A stretch of 42,007 nt of DNA from Acanthaster planci (Eukaryota; Echinodermata; Asteroidea; Valvatida; Acanthasteridae), in the NCBI RefSeq assembly GCF_001949145.1, contig NW_019091432.1, forward strand, positions 5,477 to 47,483, read 5' to 3'. The notes beneath the pieces were generated by a model, which did not search any database, was not told the DNA's origin, and saw nothing but the letters and a program-made list of their open reading frames with translations. Every line of letters begins with the position of its first letter. The first letter of the stretch is position 1. Shown here one piece after another: positions 11,323 to 23,080 of the stretch. The translations under genes and the position numbers were made by a program.

Positions 11323-11577
11323 CGTCTATATTGCGGAATGCCGACAGCACCCTCTTTGGTAATCCCCTGAACACTCTCCTTAACTTCTTTGGGTAGCCTG
11401 GGTCTACGGATTGTCGCCTCTCGTCGAATCGCCACACTAGGTTCTTCTTAAAGAAGTAGGTTTTGGCCGAGTTGAAGGGCAGGGCAGCATCCAGGCCGCT
11501 AGGGAGACCCAAATCAGCCACCTGACGTGGGTAACCTGCCTCGGCATACTGGCCATAGTACACCCAGTACTTAGTAC
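11323..11577 (-). CDS. MMP exon 7: hemopexin blades II-IV
   Basis: Encodes residues 403-488, with split codons at both ends. It includes KYWVYYG (end of blade II), then LGLPSGLDAALPFNSAKTYFF and VWRFDE with VDPGYPKKL (blade III), and LPKRVLSAFRNIDG (start of blade IV). The acceptor is TTTCATCCCTCAG and the donor is G|GTAAGG. The repeated pattern of D-A-A/S-A-F, then Y-F-F, then G-Y-P is diagnostic of hemopexin repeats. Confidence 0.96.
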
Positions 11578-12244
11578 CTGAGGGATGAAATGGCAGCCAG
11601 TGGTGCAGTTATAATGGGAAAAATTACCATACAAATTTGACTTTTTGGTTCTACAGCAACAGAATTCTCTGTAGGATTTCCAAAATAGTGATGCCTTAGC
11701 AAGATGTGTTCTGCGCCTTGCTTAATCTGCGATAACTTTGAATGGTCGTAATTTGAATGTGATGATTCCTGGCGCAGTGCTGTTAAAAGAGTATTATGTG
11801 TGACAGGTTGATAACCCCTTGTTGCCTGTCCTCGAGGGAGCGCTGTGTGTCAAAAGTGGGCCAGAAGACGTGGAAGATGTGTTGAATGAAAGCAGTGAGC
11901 GGACTGGGCGGTGCTTACTAGATGGACCTTTTGTTCGCTATCAACCTGAGTCGAGAATCAAAACGTAGCAGCAGTTGCGTAAAAAATGCTAAATGTACGG
12001 GGGCATCCAGGGGTACACATATTTCTTCAAGGGGCCACCATAAGAAACTAAGCTGCAGCTGTAAAGGCATATAAACTCAATGGAAATTATGGATAGATTT
12101 CAAATGAGAAGCACCCGAGGGGACACGGACATCCGCTGACTAACGTGCCCATGTGAGCCCCCCCCCTTACCTGGGAATAATTATTTGTATGCTTTTCGTG
12201 TATGTCCTCAGCGGATTGGCCCATGCAATAATAAGCTTGCCTAC
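11578..12244 (-). other. MMP intron 6
   Basis: 667 bp with GTAGGC at the 5' end and CAG at the 3' end. I see no mobile element or nested gene in it. Confidence 0.8.
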
Positions 12245-12386
12245 CTTTTAAAAACACAGTTTTCCCGTCGCTCCTATGGTAGACAGCATTTATTTTAGCA
12301 GGCAGTTGATACCAGTAGTCATCGGTCATTCTGCCGTCAAGCGCCGTGGTGATCGTCCCGTCAACTATTTCCCAGAATCTTCCTCC
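12245..12386 (-). CDS. MMP exon 6: hemopexin blades I-II
   Basis: Encodes residues 356-402 plus one base of codon 403. GGRFWEI completes the K-G-x-x-F/Y-W pattern of blade I. LPAKINAVYHRSDGKTVFLKG opens blade II (the D of the usual DAA/DAV motif is Asn). The acceptor is GATGTCCAG; the donor is G|GTAGGC. Confidence 0.95.
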
Positions 12387-13117
12387 CTGGACATCAACCA
12401 GCAATGCAGGAAACCTTTCACAAATCCTCCACTTCATCAATATTGTTCATTTAATAGACGTTAATACAGACATACGGATTAAGCCTGTGGCTAAAATGAA
12501 GAAGTAAGAATTGTCCGTTCTCGTTTGTGTCCTGTCAATTGCAGATGATTTGCAAAGCAACGCTGGTGGAAAAAGTCGCTGTTTAAAACCTCTTAAATTT
12601 AGGGTCGGTATACTTGTGTAATGACGCTATTGTTGAAAACATCATGTATAATGACAACTTTTAAAATCAATTGTTGCCTTCATTTTTTTAGTGACGTTTT
12701 CTTAGTGACAGAAACACGATGCAAGCCTGCAGACAGTTGCCAAATTAAGACGGCAGCCTTTTAGCATTTACAGTACAAGTAGCTCTTCGGTAACTGAAAA
12801 AAAATAAATGTGAAATATTTCATCTGATTACATGCATGCGGTATCTCAAGATAGCACATATTGTGCGATTTGCCTGCACTTGTTCCATTCTGCTGGGTAA
12901 GACTTTCTTTTTGCATTGAACAAAACACAAAATGTGATTTCAACGGGTCTAAATTACTGGAATTTAAATTTCGTCCAATACTTGCGATTCAAAATAGTGT
13001 GCCGCCTACAGTTTGCAACGCGGTGGCCTCTGTACACAATGCGCGTTTGAATGGGTTGACACCATTATATTATATAACGGAGATCAATGGTTGACACGTA
13101 CGGACGTATAGGGGNGT

Positions 13118-13488
13118 GGTCCTTCAGATCTCATTTGATTTCCAATTTTTAGTAGGTTAACCGATGAATTTTTTAATCATCCGCCCAAAACAAACTCACC
13201 CCCCCCCCAAAAAAAGTGAATGTTGCCAAGTCCTCCTAGCGGCCATTTTTCAAATGACATCCCTCACCTTTTGGGGCTCTTCTGACTAATTTTCAATTCC
13301 ATTGTGTCTGCTTTGCCCCCAGATGGGTGCCCCTGAATCTGCAGAGATGATCCTGGGCCATACTGACACAATCCCACCATTTCTTGGCCCAAACAAACCC
13401 CTCTTTTCGAAACAATCTCTGGGGGTACTTTTTGTGCGCCTCGGCCTGGCGGAGAATTTTCCAACTTGGAATTGGGACACTGCACCCA
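13118..13488 (+). repeat. Dispersed ~370 bp repeat, copy A
   Basis: It starts tggtccttcagat, includes tgatcctgggccatact near its middle, and ends gggacactgcaccc. It matches 25,128-25,484 along its whole length with moderate divergence and small indels. No coding content is evident. Confidence 0.85.
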
Positions 13489-13492
13489 TAGA

Positions 13493-13522
13493 CATTGATC
13501 TCCATTATAGTGGAGATCAATG
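13493..13522. repeat. Perfect 12 bp-arm hairpin
   Basis: cattgatctcca, loop ttatag, tggagatcaatg. It abuts the right end of the 371 bp repeat. A partial copy (ggagatcaatgg) lies at 13,079 on the other side, so it belongs to the inverted-repeat arms. Confidence 0.8.
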
Positions 13523-14113
13523 CGTGTAGTCCGGCAATGTGCGTTTGGAAAGTGTCGACACATTTCGCGCATTGCAATTGGCCAACGCGTTGCAAACTCT
13601 TGGTGGCACACTGTTGCAGAACGCCTGTATTGTTTACCGCAACAAAAATGCAAGAAGCACAGCTGGAATGGGGTTTAATCACGTTCATAATGAACACGCA
13701 GGCCACCAGTCTTCCACGTATAACCGTGATTTTGCAAAGTATCGACAAACAATGGGCGGAGCGGTGGATGACAGCGCGTTCAATGCGCATTACGCGCAAG
13801 ACACTTGTAGTGGCTGTATTTGTTTATATGTGCTCCCAAAATACGTTCACTTTTTTGCTGTGAGGTACTGCTATCTCATCTTTTCAAATGTTGCAATTGC
13901 ATCGTTTTGAATCCTTGTTAGCCAGATTAAGTAAACATAGGATTTTTACATTTAAAAAATGGCTTCATAGAATTTTATAGCTGGAATTCTTCAACTGTGC
14001 GTAAATTCCCTATTTGCCAGTAGTTTTGATTTTTGGCACGAAATCTTCATGTAGTTTTCAATGCGATCTGGTGGTCTACGCGTTTCGATTACGTCTGTGG
14101 GTTTAATACATAC

Positions 14114-14220
14114 CTTGAAAACGTACAGGACGCCACCTATTGACGTGATAGCGTCAAATACCGTGGCACAGTGAGACACATCCTGTTGTTTGGGTTTCTG
14201 GATTTGACTAGGATTTGTAC
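14114..14220 (-). CDS. MMP exon 5: hinge and first hemopexin strand
   Basis: Encodes residues 320-355. The hinge between the catalytic and hemopexin domains is very short (TNPSQIQKPKQQDVSH). It is followed by Cys337 and the blade I signature ATVFDAI and LYVFK. Cys337 should pair with Cys523 in the last exon to close the propeller. The exon ends AAG|GTATGT in phase 0. Confidence 0.95.
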
Positions 14221-14464
14221 CTGGGACAGATGCGTCGAGAGAAAAAAACACTGTCAAGCAATCATCTTTTAATCGCAACATTCACAAGTGGTGATTTTGA
14301 CTTTACGCCTGTGTACTTTGGCAAATTAGATGAAATATAGCCGAAAGGTTTCCTTTTCATATAACAAATTAAAGGCATGGAATGACAGAAAAGAAATATC
14401 TTTACTTTTCTGTTCCCTACGTTATAAAAGTAGAAGAGTATAAGTTCCATGATATTGGGTTTCA

Positions 14465-14827
<363 letters not shown>

Positions 14828-16146
14828 TCACTATAACTGAAATAGTTGCACCACGTCCAAGCCTATCGCCTAGTATAACATTTCAAAGTACGAATTCCAG
14901 GAAAACGTATACAATGTATCTCATGAGCGGCGATGTGGCAAAACTTGTACCCTAAGAAGGAACAAACATAGCGTCACTGAAACAGACGATTTGGAGAAGA
15001 ATTGTTATTAATTTCACGTGACGGTAACAAGAGTAAATCACCATGATGAACAAACCACAGAGACAAAGATCCTTCCTGTTATATTATGAGATAATACAGA
15101 TAATCTCTTAAGCATATTATTAAAGCAGAATGCTTTTAACCTTCTTGGTATTTTTGAACTGAGTGATTAATTCGTTAAATTTCAACTACTAATCTAAAAT
15201 CCTCGAAGGCATCATCGCCGTCTTTAATGTCATGAAGGTAATGGTCCATGCCTTCAATAACTGTATACCAATTTCATCGCGTTTTACCTGTTTCATTAAT
15301 TAAAGCCCATCAGATGAAGAGATTTGCAACTATTGATTTTACATTCACCAAACTGATGCTGTGAGGTTTGATGTTATAAGACAATGGCAGTTCTGGTCAA
15401 TATTAAAAACGGATTCGGAACCTTGAATTATTGACAAATCAAACATGTTTAGAATTATCTACAGAACCATGTTTGGCCTAGCTATGGCACGAAAATTGGA
15501 AAGACGTCATAATGCGATAACGTTACAAGACATATGTTTGTTTGTTTTTTCTCAGTTTTTGTTTTGTTTTACCTCTCTTCTTTTTTAAAAGCTGGTTGCA
15601 TGTTCTCTTGTTGGAAGTTCTATAGTTTTCTGAATCACGATGGAACACACCTACATATGCTAACTCCAAAACCTCTGCAATGAGAACTGAAATATTCAGC
15701 CTGCTGTCGAAAATGCAAAAAGAGCCATGAAATAACTGTATAGATTCGGTGGTTCTGTTTTGTCCCTCCAGGGCTGAAAAAACCTACTTGATCTGAACTC
15801 CACGTCTGCTTTGCAACCTATGAACTGTTAACGCCACAGGCCACAGTTACCAGCCAGGTATCAAAGCTCCCCTAAATCTCATGTGTCAAAGATTATTCCA
15901 TCCGAGAGGTTATTCAATGAGATTAATCGTAACTTATTACGGGCATATGCCAGGGCGTGGGAAAATTTTCTGAGGATGGACGTCGAAAATCATGTATTTT
16001 CCATCTTAGCAAAATTGTTAACGGGTTCCATTGAAGCTGCTGGTTTAAACGGCACATAGATATCCGAAACGCAGACGTACGTTGGTGGATGCATTCACTT
16101 TCAATAGCGCGAATTTTTAATCAGATTTTGATACAACAGTGGCCCA

Positions 16147-16397
16147 TGGGTGTCGCCAGGAGTTTTCCCGGAAGGGGGGTGGGGGGGGTGGGCAAACCAC
16201 TTTTTCCAGGGGGAATTTTCGGGAAGGCAAAGCACGTGACAGCAATGAAGTGAAAATTTGAAGGGTAATTTTTAAAAAGTTTTTAGCTCATTGGTGACTT
16301 TTGTCTGCTTTTTGATTCCATTTTCTCCCCCACCCCCTTTCCTCTTTCATTACTGGAAGAGGAGGAGCAAGCACCCCTCATCCCGGCAACGTCTATG
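16147..16397. mobile_element. Small inverted-terminus repeat with C/G-rich ends
   Basis: The left end reads gggtgtcgccaggagttttcc. The right end, reverse-complemented, reads catagacgttgccgggatga: the same word order with several mismatches. The interior has a G-run on the left and a C-run on the right. It resembles short non-autonomous elements common in marine invertebrates. No target duplication was identified. Confidence 0.5.
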
Positions 16398-16826
16398 AAG
16401 CCATCTGATCGAGTTAACAGACCTCTGTCCTCGGAGTTGAACATTCGTTAGTCCCCGCCTATGGTTTTACACTATCCAGTTGAATGTTTTACAAAATGTA
16501 TATTTTCCCTGATTTTCTTTCTGTTAAATTATAGCTTCATTGTTTTGGTGTTGAAAAGCGAAGGGGAAAACACCAAATGGTTTCAGAAGTCAACTTGAGT
16601 TACGTCTGACTGACATACAACACGAAGCCAAAAGTTCCTACGTTTTTTTTTCAATGTATGCATTGGCATACCGTCACGTTCATCCATTCTAGACACCACC
16701 ATATTGTGCTAAGAAAACCCGGCATGCCTTTTTTATCGGGTTTCTGCTACCCGGTTTCCCGCAAGCGAAACCTTGTCCCAGTAGATTTCACATAACTCTT
16801 GACAAGCAAAATCGTGGTCTGAAACC

Positions 16827-17075
16827 TGGGGCCAACTTCATAAGGCTGCTTAAGCACAAAATTTGCTGAAGCGCAAACAAAACCTTGCTTAAAAAAACAA
16901 AGGTTACCAGCTCAAAATCTAAGTGATTGTCATGCTAACCAAAAGACAGGTGAATACCATTCCAAAACAATATACACCACATGGAGTTTTGGCTTTAACC
17001 TGATTTATCAAGCAAGGTTTTTTATGCTTATTTATGCAATTTTTGTGCTTAAGTAGCTCTATGAAATTGGCCCCA
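16827..17075. mobile_element. MITE with TGGGGCCAA termini (249 bp)
   Basis: The left arm begins tggggccaacttcataagg and the right arm, reverse-complemented, begins tggggccaatttcatagag. The two arms agree over about 35 bp with few mismatches, continuing through cttaagcacaaaa. The interior is AT-rich with no open frame. It is a typical non-autonomous DNA transposon by structure. A target duplication is not clear. Confidence 0.85.
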
Positions 17076-18761
17076 TGGATTAAATGCAAAACTCTGCAGA
17101 CATGGCTTCGGTGTTCAACAGTTCAAGGAGTTCCATTAAATCTGTTCGACTTTTAAGCATGGCCTTAAGATGGAGGATTTTCTTAGGAATGCTTGCGAGC
17201 AGTTGCAGCTCCTTCAATTCCAGACAAATCTGCCCCGGCTATTTTTTTCAACGAAGTCATGGCAGGTTTTAAAATTGCATCTTAATACATATTCATTTTT
17301 TATTGTGAAAAATCTGGAAACGCCAGTCATGTAAAAATTGTGAAATCCCAATTTTCAGGACAAGGTCCTGAAAAATTGTGTTTTCTTTTGACAGTTCAAA
17401 TGGTGAATCGGGGAAGGAGCTGTGAAGTCCTAATTACGAACTACATTATGTATTGGGCAGCAGATGTACAAAACATGGAAACGTCTTCATCCGTGCCGCG
17501 TTCCAACCAAATATGTCGATACATATCTAGATCAGATCCGTAGGTTGTATAGGAAACAGAACCGACTATGAAGCACTTTGCGTCGCTTGAAGATGCCAAT
17601 ACAACTGGTAACGGATATGCCGCCCTCCTCATAGGACGAAACCTCAACAATCAACGTCCAATGACAGCATCCGATACAAACTCTCGGTGCCATGACGACT
17701 GACTCCTGAACTCCGTCAGGGTCACTTATTAGTTGAAAGCGCCAACACAAGAAGCAACGTGTATGGCGCAGACAGAACCAATGGATGAAAATAAGCTGGG
17801 GTTTGTTTGAGCAATCCAACCAGTTCTAACTCAAGTTGTGTGGCATAAGTTCAGTCTTGAGTCCGATGATCGTGCTTGCTTGAGCGATATATGTGCCTTT
17901 ATTTCTTTGACATTTCAGGCAATCATGTTTTTAACGACGCGGCAATATAAGACCCATATCACGCCCGTGAAAATCCCCGCCAAGGCTCTTTCAAGAATGT
18001 CTCACTGGAATGTCATCCGATAATCTTGAATGATGGCGGATGTGACTGAAGCTTCCATCGTCTACATGCAGCCTGAAATCATTTTAAGCAACAGGAAGGA
18101 CTTGCACTTTTAGTAGGGTTACAGACGAACTAAAGTAAGACAGCCATTGTTATTCCTTGGGCCACACGACGCCAACTCGATTTCAATTTACAAGCACATA
18201 ACCTTTTTAAATCCAAGGATTACGAGAGCTAGGCAATTTTTTTCTGGTTTTCCAGCCAGGTTAAAGATAACACTGACAATAAAAATAGTACTGTAAAATG
18301 AAATAGTACAGAAATATTTTTTCTTCTGAGTTCGGCCAGTTGTTTGTTATGAATGTAAAAAAAATTGATTTTCATACATAAATGGCTGAAATAAGTTTCC
18401 CGATAAAAAGAAAGAATTTTTTTATATTACTCAAGTGCGTGCACCTGTTTTACCGCACCTGTTGCTGAATGTTTTTATGGGGGAAAATATTATTCATTAT
18501 CAAATATCCGACATAGCATGATGACAAGCATATACGATTGAAGTTGATTCTCCTGCAAACTATAACCAAGGGAGTTGTTTATCCCAATCATTGCAAGGGA
18601 CTTTAAGCCTAAGCTTTCACACAGAAAGAGTTGCTTATTCACTCAAAAAAAAAACAAACGCCCAGATGGAGAACGATTTCATAGTTTTCATAAACAGGAC
18701 ACCTTGTAAGATTACTTTGCAATGTTATTGGTAACTTTCTCCAGCGATATCTCTATTCCAT

Positions 18762-19080
18762 CAGCGTAAATCCTGGGGAACGGGGCATATATCCCCAATT
18801 TTGTTCCGGGGGGATGAGCTATTCTCCACGTCCCCCGGCCCCCCAACTTTTTCGCAATGAGGAAAAAAGGCAGATTTTGACCCGTTTTGCGGACTATACT
18901 GCATTATATAACCATAATGCATTAAATTGCACTGAAGAAGGGAGAAAAATAAACAAAACTATAAATACGTCGTTTTAAGGTACTGCAGGGCTTCAAGTGT
19001 ACATATTCAAATTTCCATGTCAGGACAATGTTTCGATTTACGTCATCTCCTCTTCCCCGTCCCCTAAAGAACCAATACGC
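18762..19080. mobile_element. Repeat related to the 30.9 kb element
   Basis: It starts cagcgtaaatcctgggg and is followed by a pyrimidine-rich block with gatgagctatt. Then come a middle with taaatacgtcgttttaag and gtgtacatattcaa, and a C-rich right end. The same ordered blocks occur at 30,939-31,266 (gatgagctatt appears there as aatgagctatt, taaatatgccattttgaa, gatgtacattaa). Coordinates are approximate because the ends are diverged. Confidence 0.6.
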
Positions 19081-20703
19081 AACTGCTTTGTTTTCAAGCA
19101 TGATCTAGCTACTGCTAAAAAGAAACCAAACAAAACGTAAGGCAAAACATGAGCATCCCTCTATTTTCTTATTTGGAAGTGTTCAGGCGGTTCCAGAATT
19201 TGTACCATTGGGGGAAAATTCCAAGATGTGACAATAGGCGAAACCTCCTGTATACAGCTGCCCCACGGCTTCTGTAACTTAAGATACAGCAAGCTGAACT
19301 CTATCAAGCGACAGCGTCGTCCTTTATTACAAAGACGGAAGAGTGCATGACTGCAAAAAAAGTGCAAAAGAAACATGTGGAATGGGTTGTTTATCAGTCG
19401 TTCATAAGAAGTGGCTGAATAGGGGTATCGTAGAGGGCAGCGCTAACGGCCTAAACAGAACTAACCCTGGATGTGGCCTTGACAAATCCCGAAAGATACA
19501 AGGCTTTTAGGGTCAGGCGGAAATGCTCTGGAAAATGGGATTCCCACATCCAGCAAGCTCAAGCCCAATCATTGCGCCAACTTGTTAAACGATGTATTTT
19601 GGAGACAAGTGTGCTACCCATTAATGAATTCTTCACCCACACTCTTCCTTTCATTACTTCCAATGTATTTATTTACTTCTGAGCTTGGTGAATGTTTAAG
19701 GCTATGAAAGTTTTTCTTTGTCTTGTCTGATGGAAATTACAAATCGGTCGATCAAAAGTATATCCTTTAACTTGAAACTGACTTTGTAATACTTCTTTAT
19801 TTCACAAACTATTTTATTTGAGCTCACTAGCCCAAACTGTAATAACGAAATTCCTAGGTGAATTCAGGGTAATGGATTCCGACATTTGATTCGCCGGGCG
19901 TGGCACGTATGTTGACAAATCCACTGCTTACCCCTAACCGGCCTTGGGAATTCTGCTCCAAAGTTTACCAAAGTTTTGTTGACATTTGACTACCAAATGG
20001 TGTAATTTGTCTGCTGCCATTTACTCCAAATCAGAACATGATATGACTTGATGCTCTTCCTTCTCCGAACCAACACCTTCTGCAGGGGTATAGAGGTTTT
20101 TCACAAACACGACCGGCAAAGGCATTTCAGGAAGCATACCATGTAACACAGGCTCATGCAATTTCGAATCTGTGTATTTCTACTGGCAAATTCATGTACG
20201 CCATAATGTTGAAAGACGTCAAAGGCGCGCATTTCCGCGCGCACCTGTGTAAATTGAACGCTGATCGTCAAAAATCCCGTGACTGAAAATCCTCTTTAAT
20301 GGGCACTTACCCATCTGTTGCGCCAAGAGATGACAGTTGATTACCCGTTGATGCCCAAAAAGGACATGGCAGCATTGAGCTGCATGGCAAACTTTAAAGA
20401 GGGCCGATACAATGTTAGGAGTGTTGGAAATGATCTGCTAGCAGGGATGATGAAGACATATAGCGCCTTGGGCACCAGTAACGATGCACTTCTTAATACG
20501 CATACAGATACCTCAGAAATGATTGTGCGGCCAGTAGCAATGTTGAGTAATCGGTTTCAAAATCTACCAGTGGTAAATGCATGGACCTATGGATAGCTTG
20601 AGGATATTAGTGTGGGTGTAGCAACTTTAGTTCAGCTCGGCATGAGCCTGTCAGCAAGGTAATAATCATTAAGTGCCAAAAATACCTCATATTTTGCACG
20701 TAC

Positions 20704-21011
20704 CCTGTTCGTTTTCCTCCAAGCCGAAAATCTCAGCGTCGTCAAAGTGCACATCACCGTCCACATCGCCCCACCCACTATTAGGGGAGAAAGCGTGAGC
20801 CAACTCCCCGTCCGGCCCATCAAATATCGGGTGGTCCTTGTCGATGGAATGGCTGCCCCGGAGAAACGCCATACGTATGTCGGCGTCGGACGATGCGTCC
20901 AGCTCTCGAAACTCCAGTGGGGTAACGTCGCTCCACACCCCGAAAGCTCTCTTGATGGCATTGCGCACCTCTAGAGGTTTCAATTTGCCTCTTGAGGGAA
21001 AGTTGTGGATC
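20704..21011 (-). CDS. MMP exon 3: N-terminal half of catalytic domain
   Basis: Encodes residues 165-268, with codons split at both ends. The LTYS/IHN junction matches the first strand of MMP catalytic domains. It is followed by the helix AIKRAFGVWSDVTPLEF (184-199), the ADI strand, the calcium and structural-zinc region with FDGPDGELAHAF (228-239), and GDVHFDDAE (250-258). The usual short HGD loop of the structural-zinc site is replaced by a longer GSHSIDKDHPIFDG (217-230), so the second ligand, normally Asp two residues after His, is displaced. The donor is G|GTACGT. Confidence 0.96.
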
Positions 21012-22736
21012 CTGCAGTGCAAAGGAATGAAAATCTGAACAAAACCAAAACGGTATACAAATTGGAATTGAAATGAAAACAAACACCTACGCTATCGTAT
21101 CTTGTTAAGTTGACTCGATTTAATAAATCATCATGAATCTCTGCACACTTTCAACAGAGATTAATTTGAAACTGTCTCCTGTCTCTAGCATTAAGTCTTC
21201 CTCTTGTATGCTGAATTGCAATTAAAATTGTTACGTTAGAGTTAAAAAGGGATGATAGTTCACAGAGCATTTGTCCCCAAACTTAACAAAATATGTATTT
21301 AAAAAATCAGATGGAAAAGAACGGAGTTTAATCTCACTGTACTGACGTTGGGGCCAGGTTATCCAGTACGTACAGTACAGCTGCGTTCCATAAAACACAC
21401 AAAACTTTTAGACGTTTTAGCGTCTCTCTTGGACTATTTAATTTTTGGAATGTTTCAAAGTAGCTAGTACATGGTATGGTGCACAGCTACAGTATCAACA
21501 TAAATCAAGAAGCTCCTGCGCTTTTATATACCACCGCGACAAAAAATGGTATATTTTGCATGACTGAGCAGCGTAGGCTCTCTGAAACACTAGCAGCACA
21601 TAATCCGTTACTACTGCCGTTTCAACTGCTGACATTAATCCGTCACTTTTGAAAAGCCCGAGTGCATTCAAGGCCAGGTCGGGAGAGGGGGTAAAATTTA
21701 CTATTTCAGGCGGAAGGCAAATATTTGGGAATTTTATGTGACCTTTTAGGGCCTTCTTGAGGGTTGAGGTTGCATTTTAGTGTTTTAAAATGCTTTCAAA
21801 AAAAAGGGAAAGGAAGTAGTCATTTAAAAAAAAATCTTCTTTTTTTTCTCTTTTCTCCAGACTCATCCTTGACAACAACGTGACGTGTCTCCTGCAATAC
21901 CCATTTAAAACTAATCACCTTAAGGATATAACAATTTGGGAATTATCATTAAAGAATGTATAATTGAATGACTCCAAATACGCTTTTATTCCCATAAGCG
22001 GGATTACTAGCCCAGGTAGGGATGACTTAGAGAGGAGCCTTTAATCCAATAAAAGGCTCATCTTTGCATTAACATTTACTTTTAAAAAATGGAAGGGGTT
22101 ATGTTATTCTAGAAGCAGACTTACTGCTCCGTGAGAACTTGTGTTTCTTTAATTCTAATTCCTAGTGGTCCAATAAACTGCTTCCAAGTGCCTACATATA
22201 GAAATAGAATTTCACGGACAATTTAAATGTGACGTTAAGATTCACTTCTTTGTCACTGCCTTAACCAACTGACCACCAACCTCCCTTAAAAAACTGGAAG
22301 ACTGGCTCCCAAAGCAAACACTCATTTCAGTAACATCATTTTTATCGTGAAATTTTTCAAGAAGTTCTTCATTTCCAATATCAAAACGACTTCTCTCTTC
22401 TCTTAAAAGGTTCATGGGCATAGCGGCACAAAAAACTAGAAATACAGCATATAAAGAATGCCGAAACACAAAAACCGATCTGGACACTTACCTAGACTAG
22501 TTTTTATGTGGGCTGTTACGCTAAAGTTAAAGTGATCTATAGATTTAAATACCCTATGAAACTTTGAAACGGAGAGGTAGGCCTACTACACAGAAAAAGA
22601 TAAGGGATTTTTGAAGTATTATATACAAAAATATATAAACAGGGTAAACTAAGCTCGAATACATGGGAGGATCCAAAAGACAATTTGGGAAGAGTCTTTA
22701 CGGTGACTCGACAAGGAGTGACACTGGGAGACTTAC
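21012..22736 (-). other. MMP intron 2
   Basis: 1,725 bp. An open frame at 22,242-22,487 (minus) looks signal-peptide-like, but it begins at GTG and sits inside the intron, so I do not call it. No repeat element was recognised. Confidence 0.75.
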
Positions 22737-23080
22737 GAGTAGGTGAGTTTCCGTTTATCCCACTTGTACAATCCTCCACCATTGTTGTACCGCCTCGTCC
22801 GCCTCCTTTTCCCTTCTTCTTGCTTTGCCTCTGTTGCATTGCTCCTTCCAGCGAGTTCTTTCTCCAGCACCGCTACATCTGGGTACCCACATCGCGGCTT
22901 CCACATGGTCTCTTTGGTGACTGGATCCATCAAACCTGTCACCGGGAGTTGGTAGAACTGCTGGAAGGACTCGATAGCCAACTGTGCATCTTGCTCAAGG
23001 TGTTCGTCGTATGGTGGCGCCCTCTTAGGATTGGTTACGTGACCTGTAACGTAGCCGTTGACCTCCAGGTACTCAAATTC
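22737..23080 (-). CDS. MMP exon 2: propeptide, cysteine switch, furin site
   Basis: Encodes residues 51-164 plus two bases of codon 165. It opens after the acceptor TTCCACAG with EFEYLEVNGY, the usual pre-switch motif (YL..xGY). It then carries a helix with AIESFQQFYQLPVTGLMD and the switch PRCGYPD, whose Cys114 holds the catalytic zinc in the latent enzyme. A charged run ends in KRRRTRR (141-147), a furin/proprotein-convertase site that would allow activation in the secretory pathway. The mature enzyme would begin at about Tyr148. The switch has Tyr where most family members have Val. The donor is GTAAGT. Confidence 0.97.

Larger units (their letters stand above)
12990..13625. repeat. Foldback around an inserted repeat
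   Basis: The left arm (about 12,990-13,090: agtgtgcc, then agtttgcaacgcg, tggcc, caatgcgcg, ggagatcaatg) matches the reverse complement of the right arm (about 13,500-13,625) over the same ordered words. The arms are diverged, with indels. Between them sits the 371 bp dispersed repeat that occurs without these arms at 25.1 kb, which suggests an insertion into an older inverted repeat. Confidence 0.6.
12387..14113 (-). other. MMP intron 5, with nested repeats
   Basis: 1,727 bp. It holds a foldback (about 12,990-13,625) around a 371 bp dispersed repeat, listed separately. A single undetermined base (N) is at 13,115. Several overlapping open frames of 60-170 codons at 13.26-13.91 kb on both strands fall on these repeats and have no recognisable product. 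Confidence 0.7.

Noticed and set aside
13264-13910. Several overlapping frames of 60-168 codons on both strands
   Set aside because: They coincide with the dispersed repeat and foldback arms and show no domain.
20318-20596. 92-codon plus-strand frame in MMP intron 3
   Set aside because: No recognisable domain, no clear splice context, and on the opposite strand within an intron. It is likely chance.
22242-22487. Minus-strand frame with a hydrophobic start, as an alternative MMP signal-peptide exon
   Set aside because: It begins at GTG, not ATG, and lies between exons 2 and 3, downstream of the propeptide. The exon at 32,702-32,851 has an ATG, a signal peptide, a strong donor and the correct phase.
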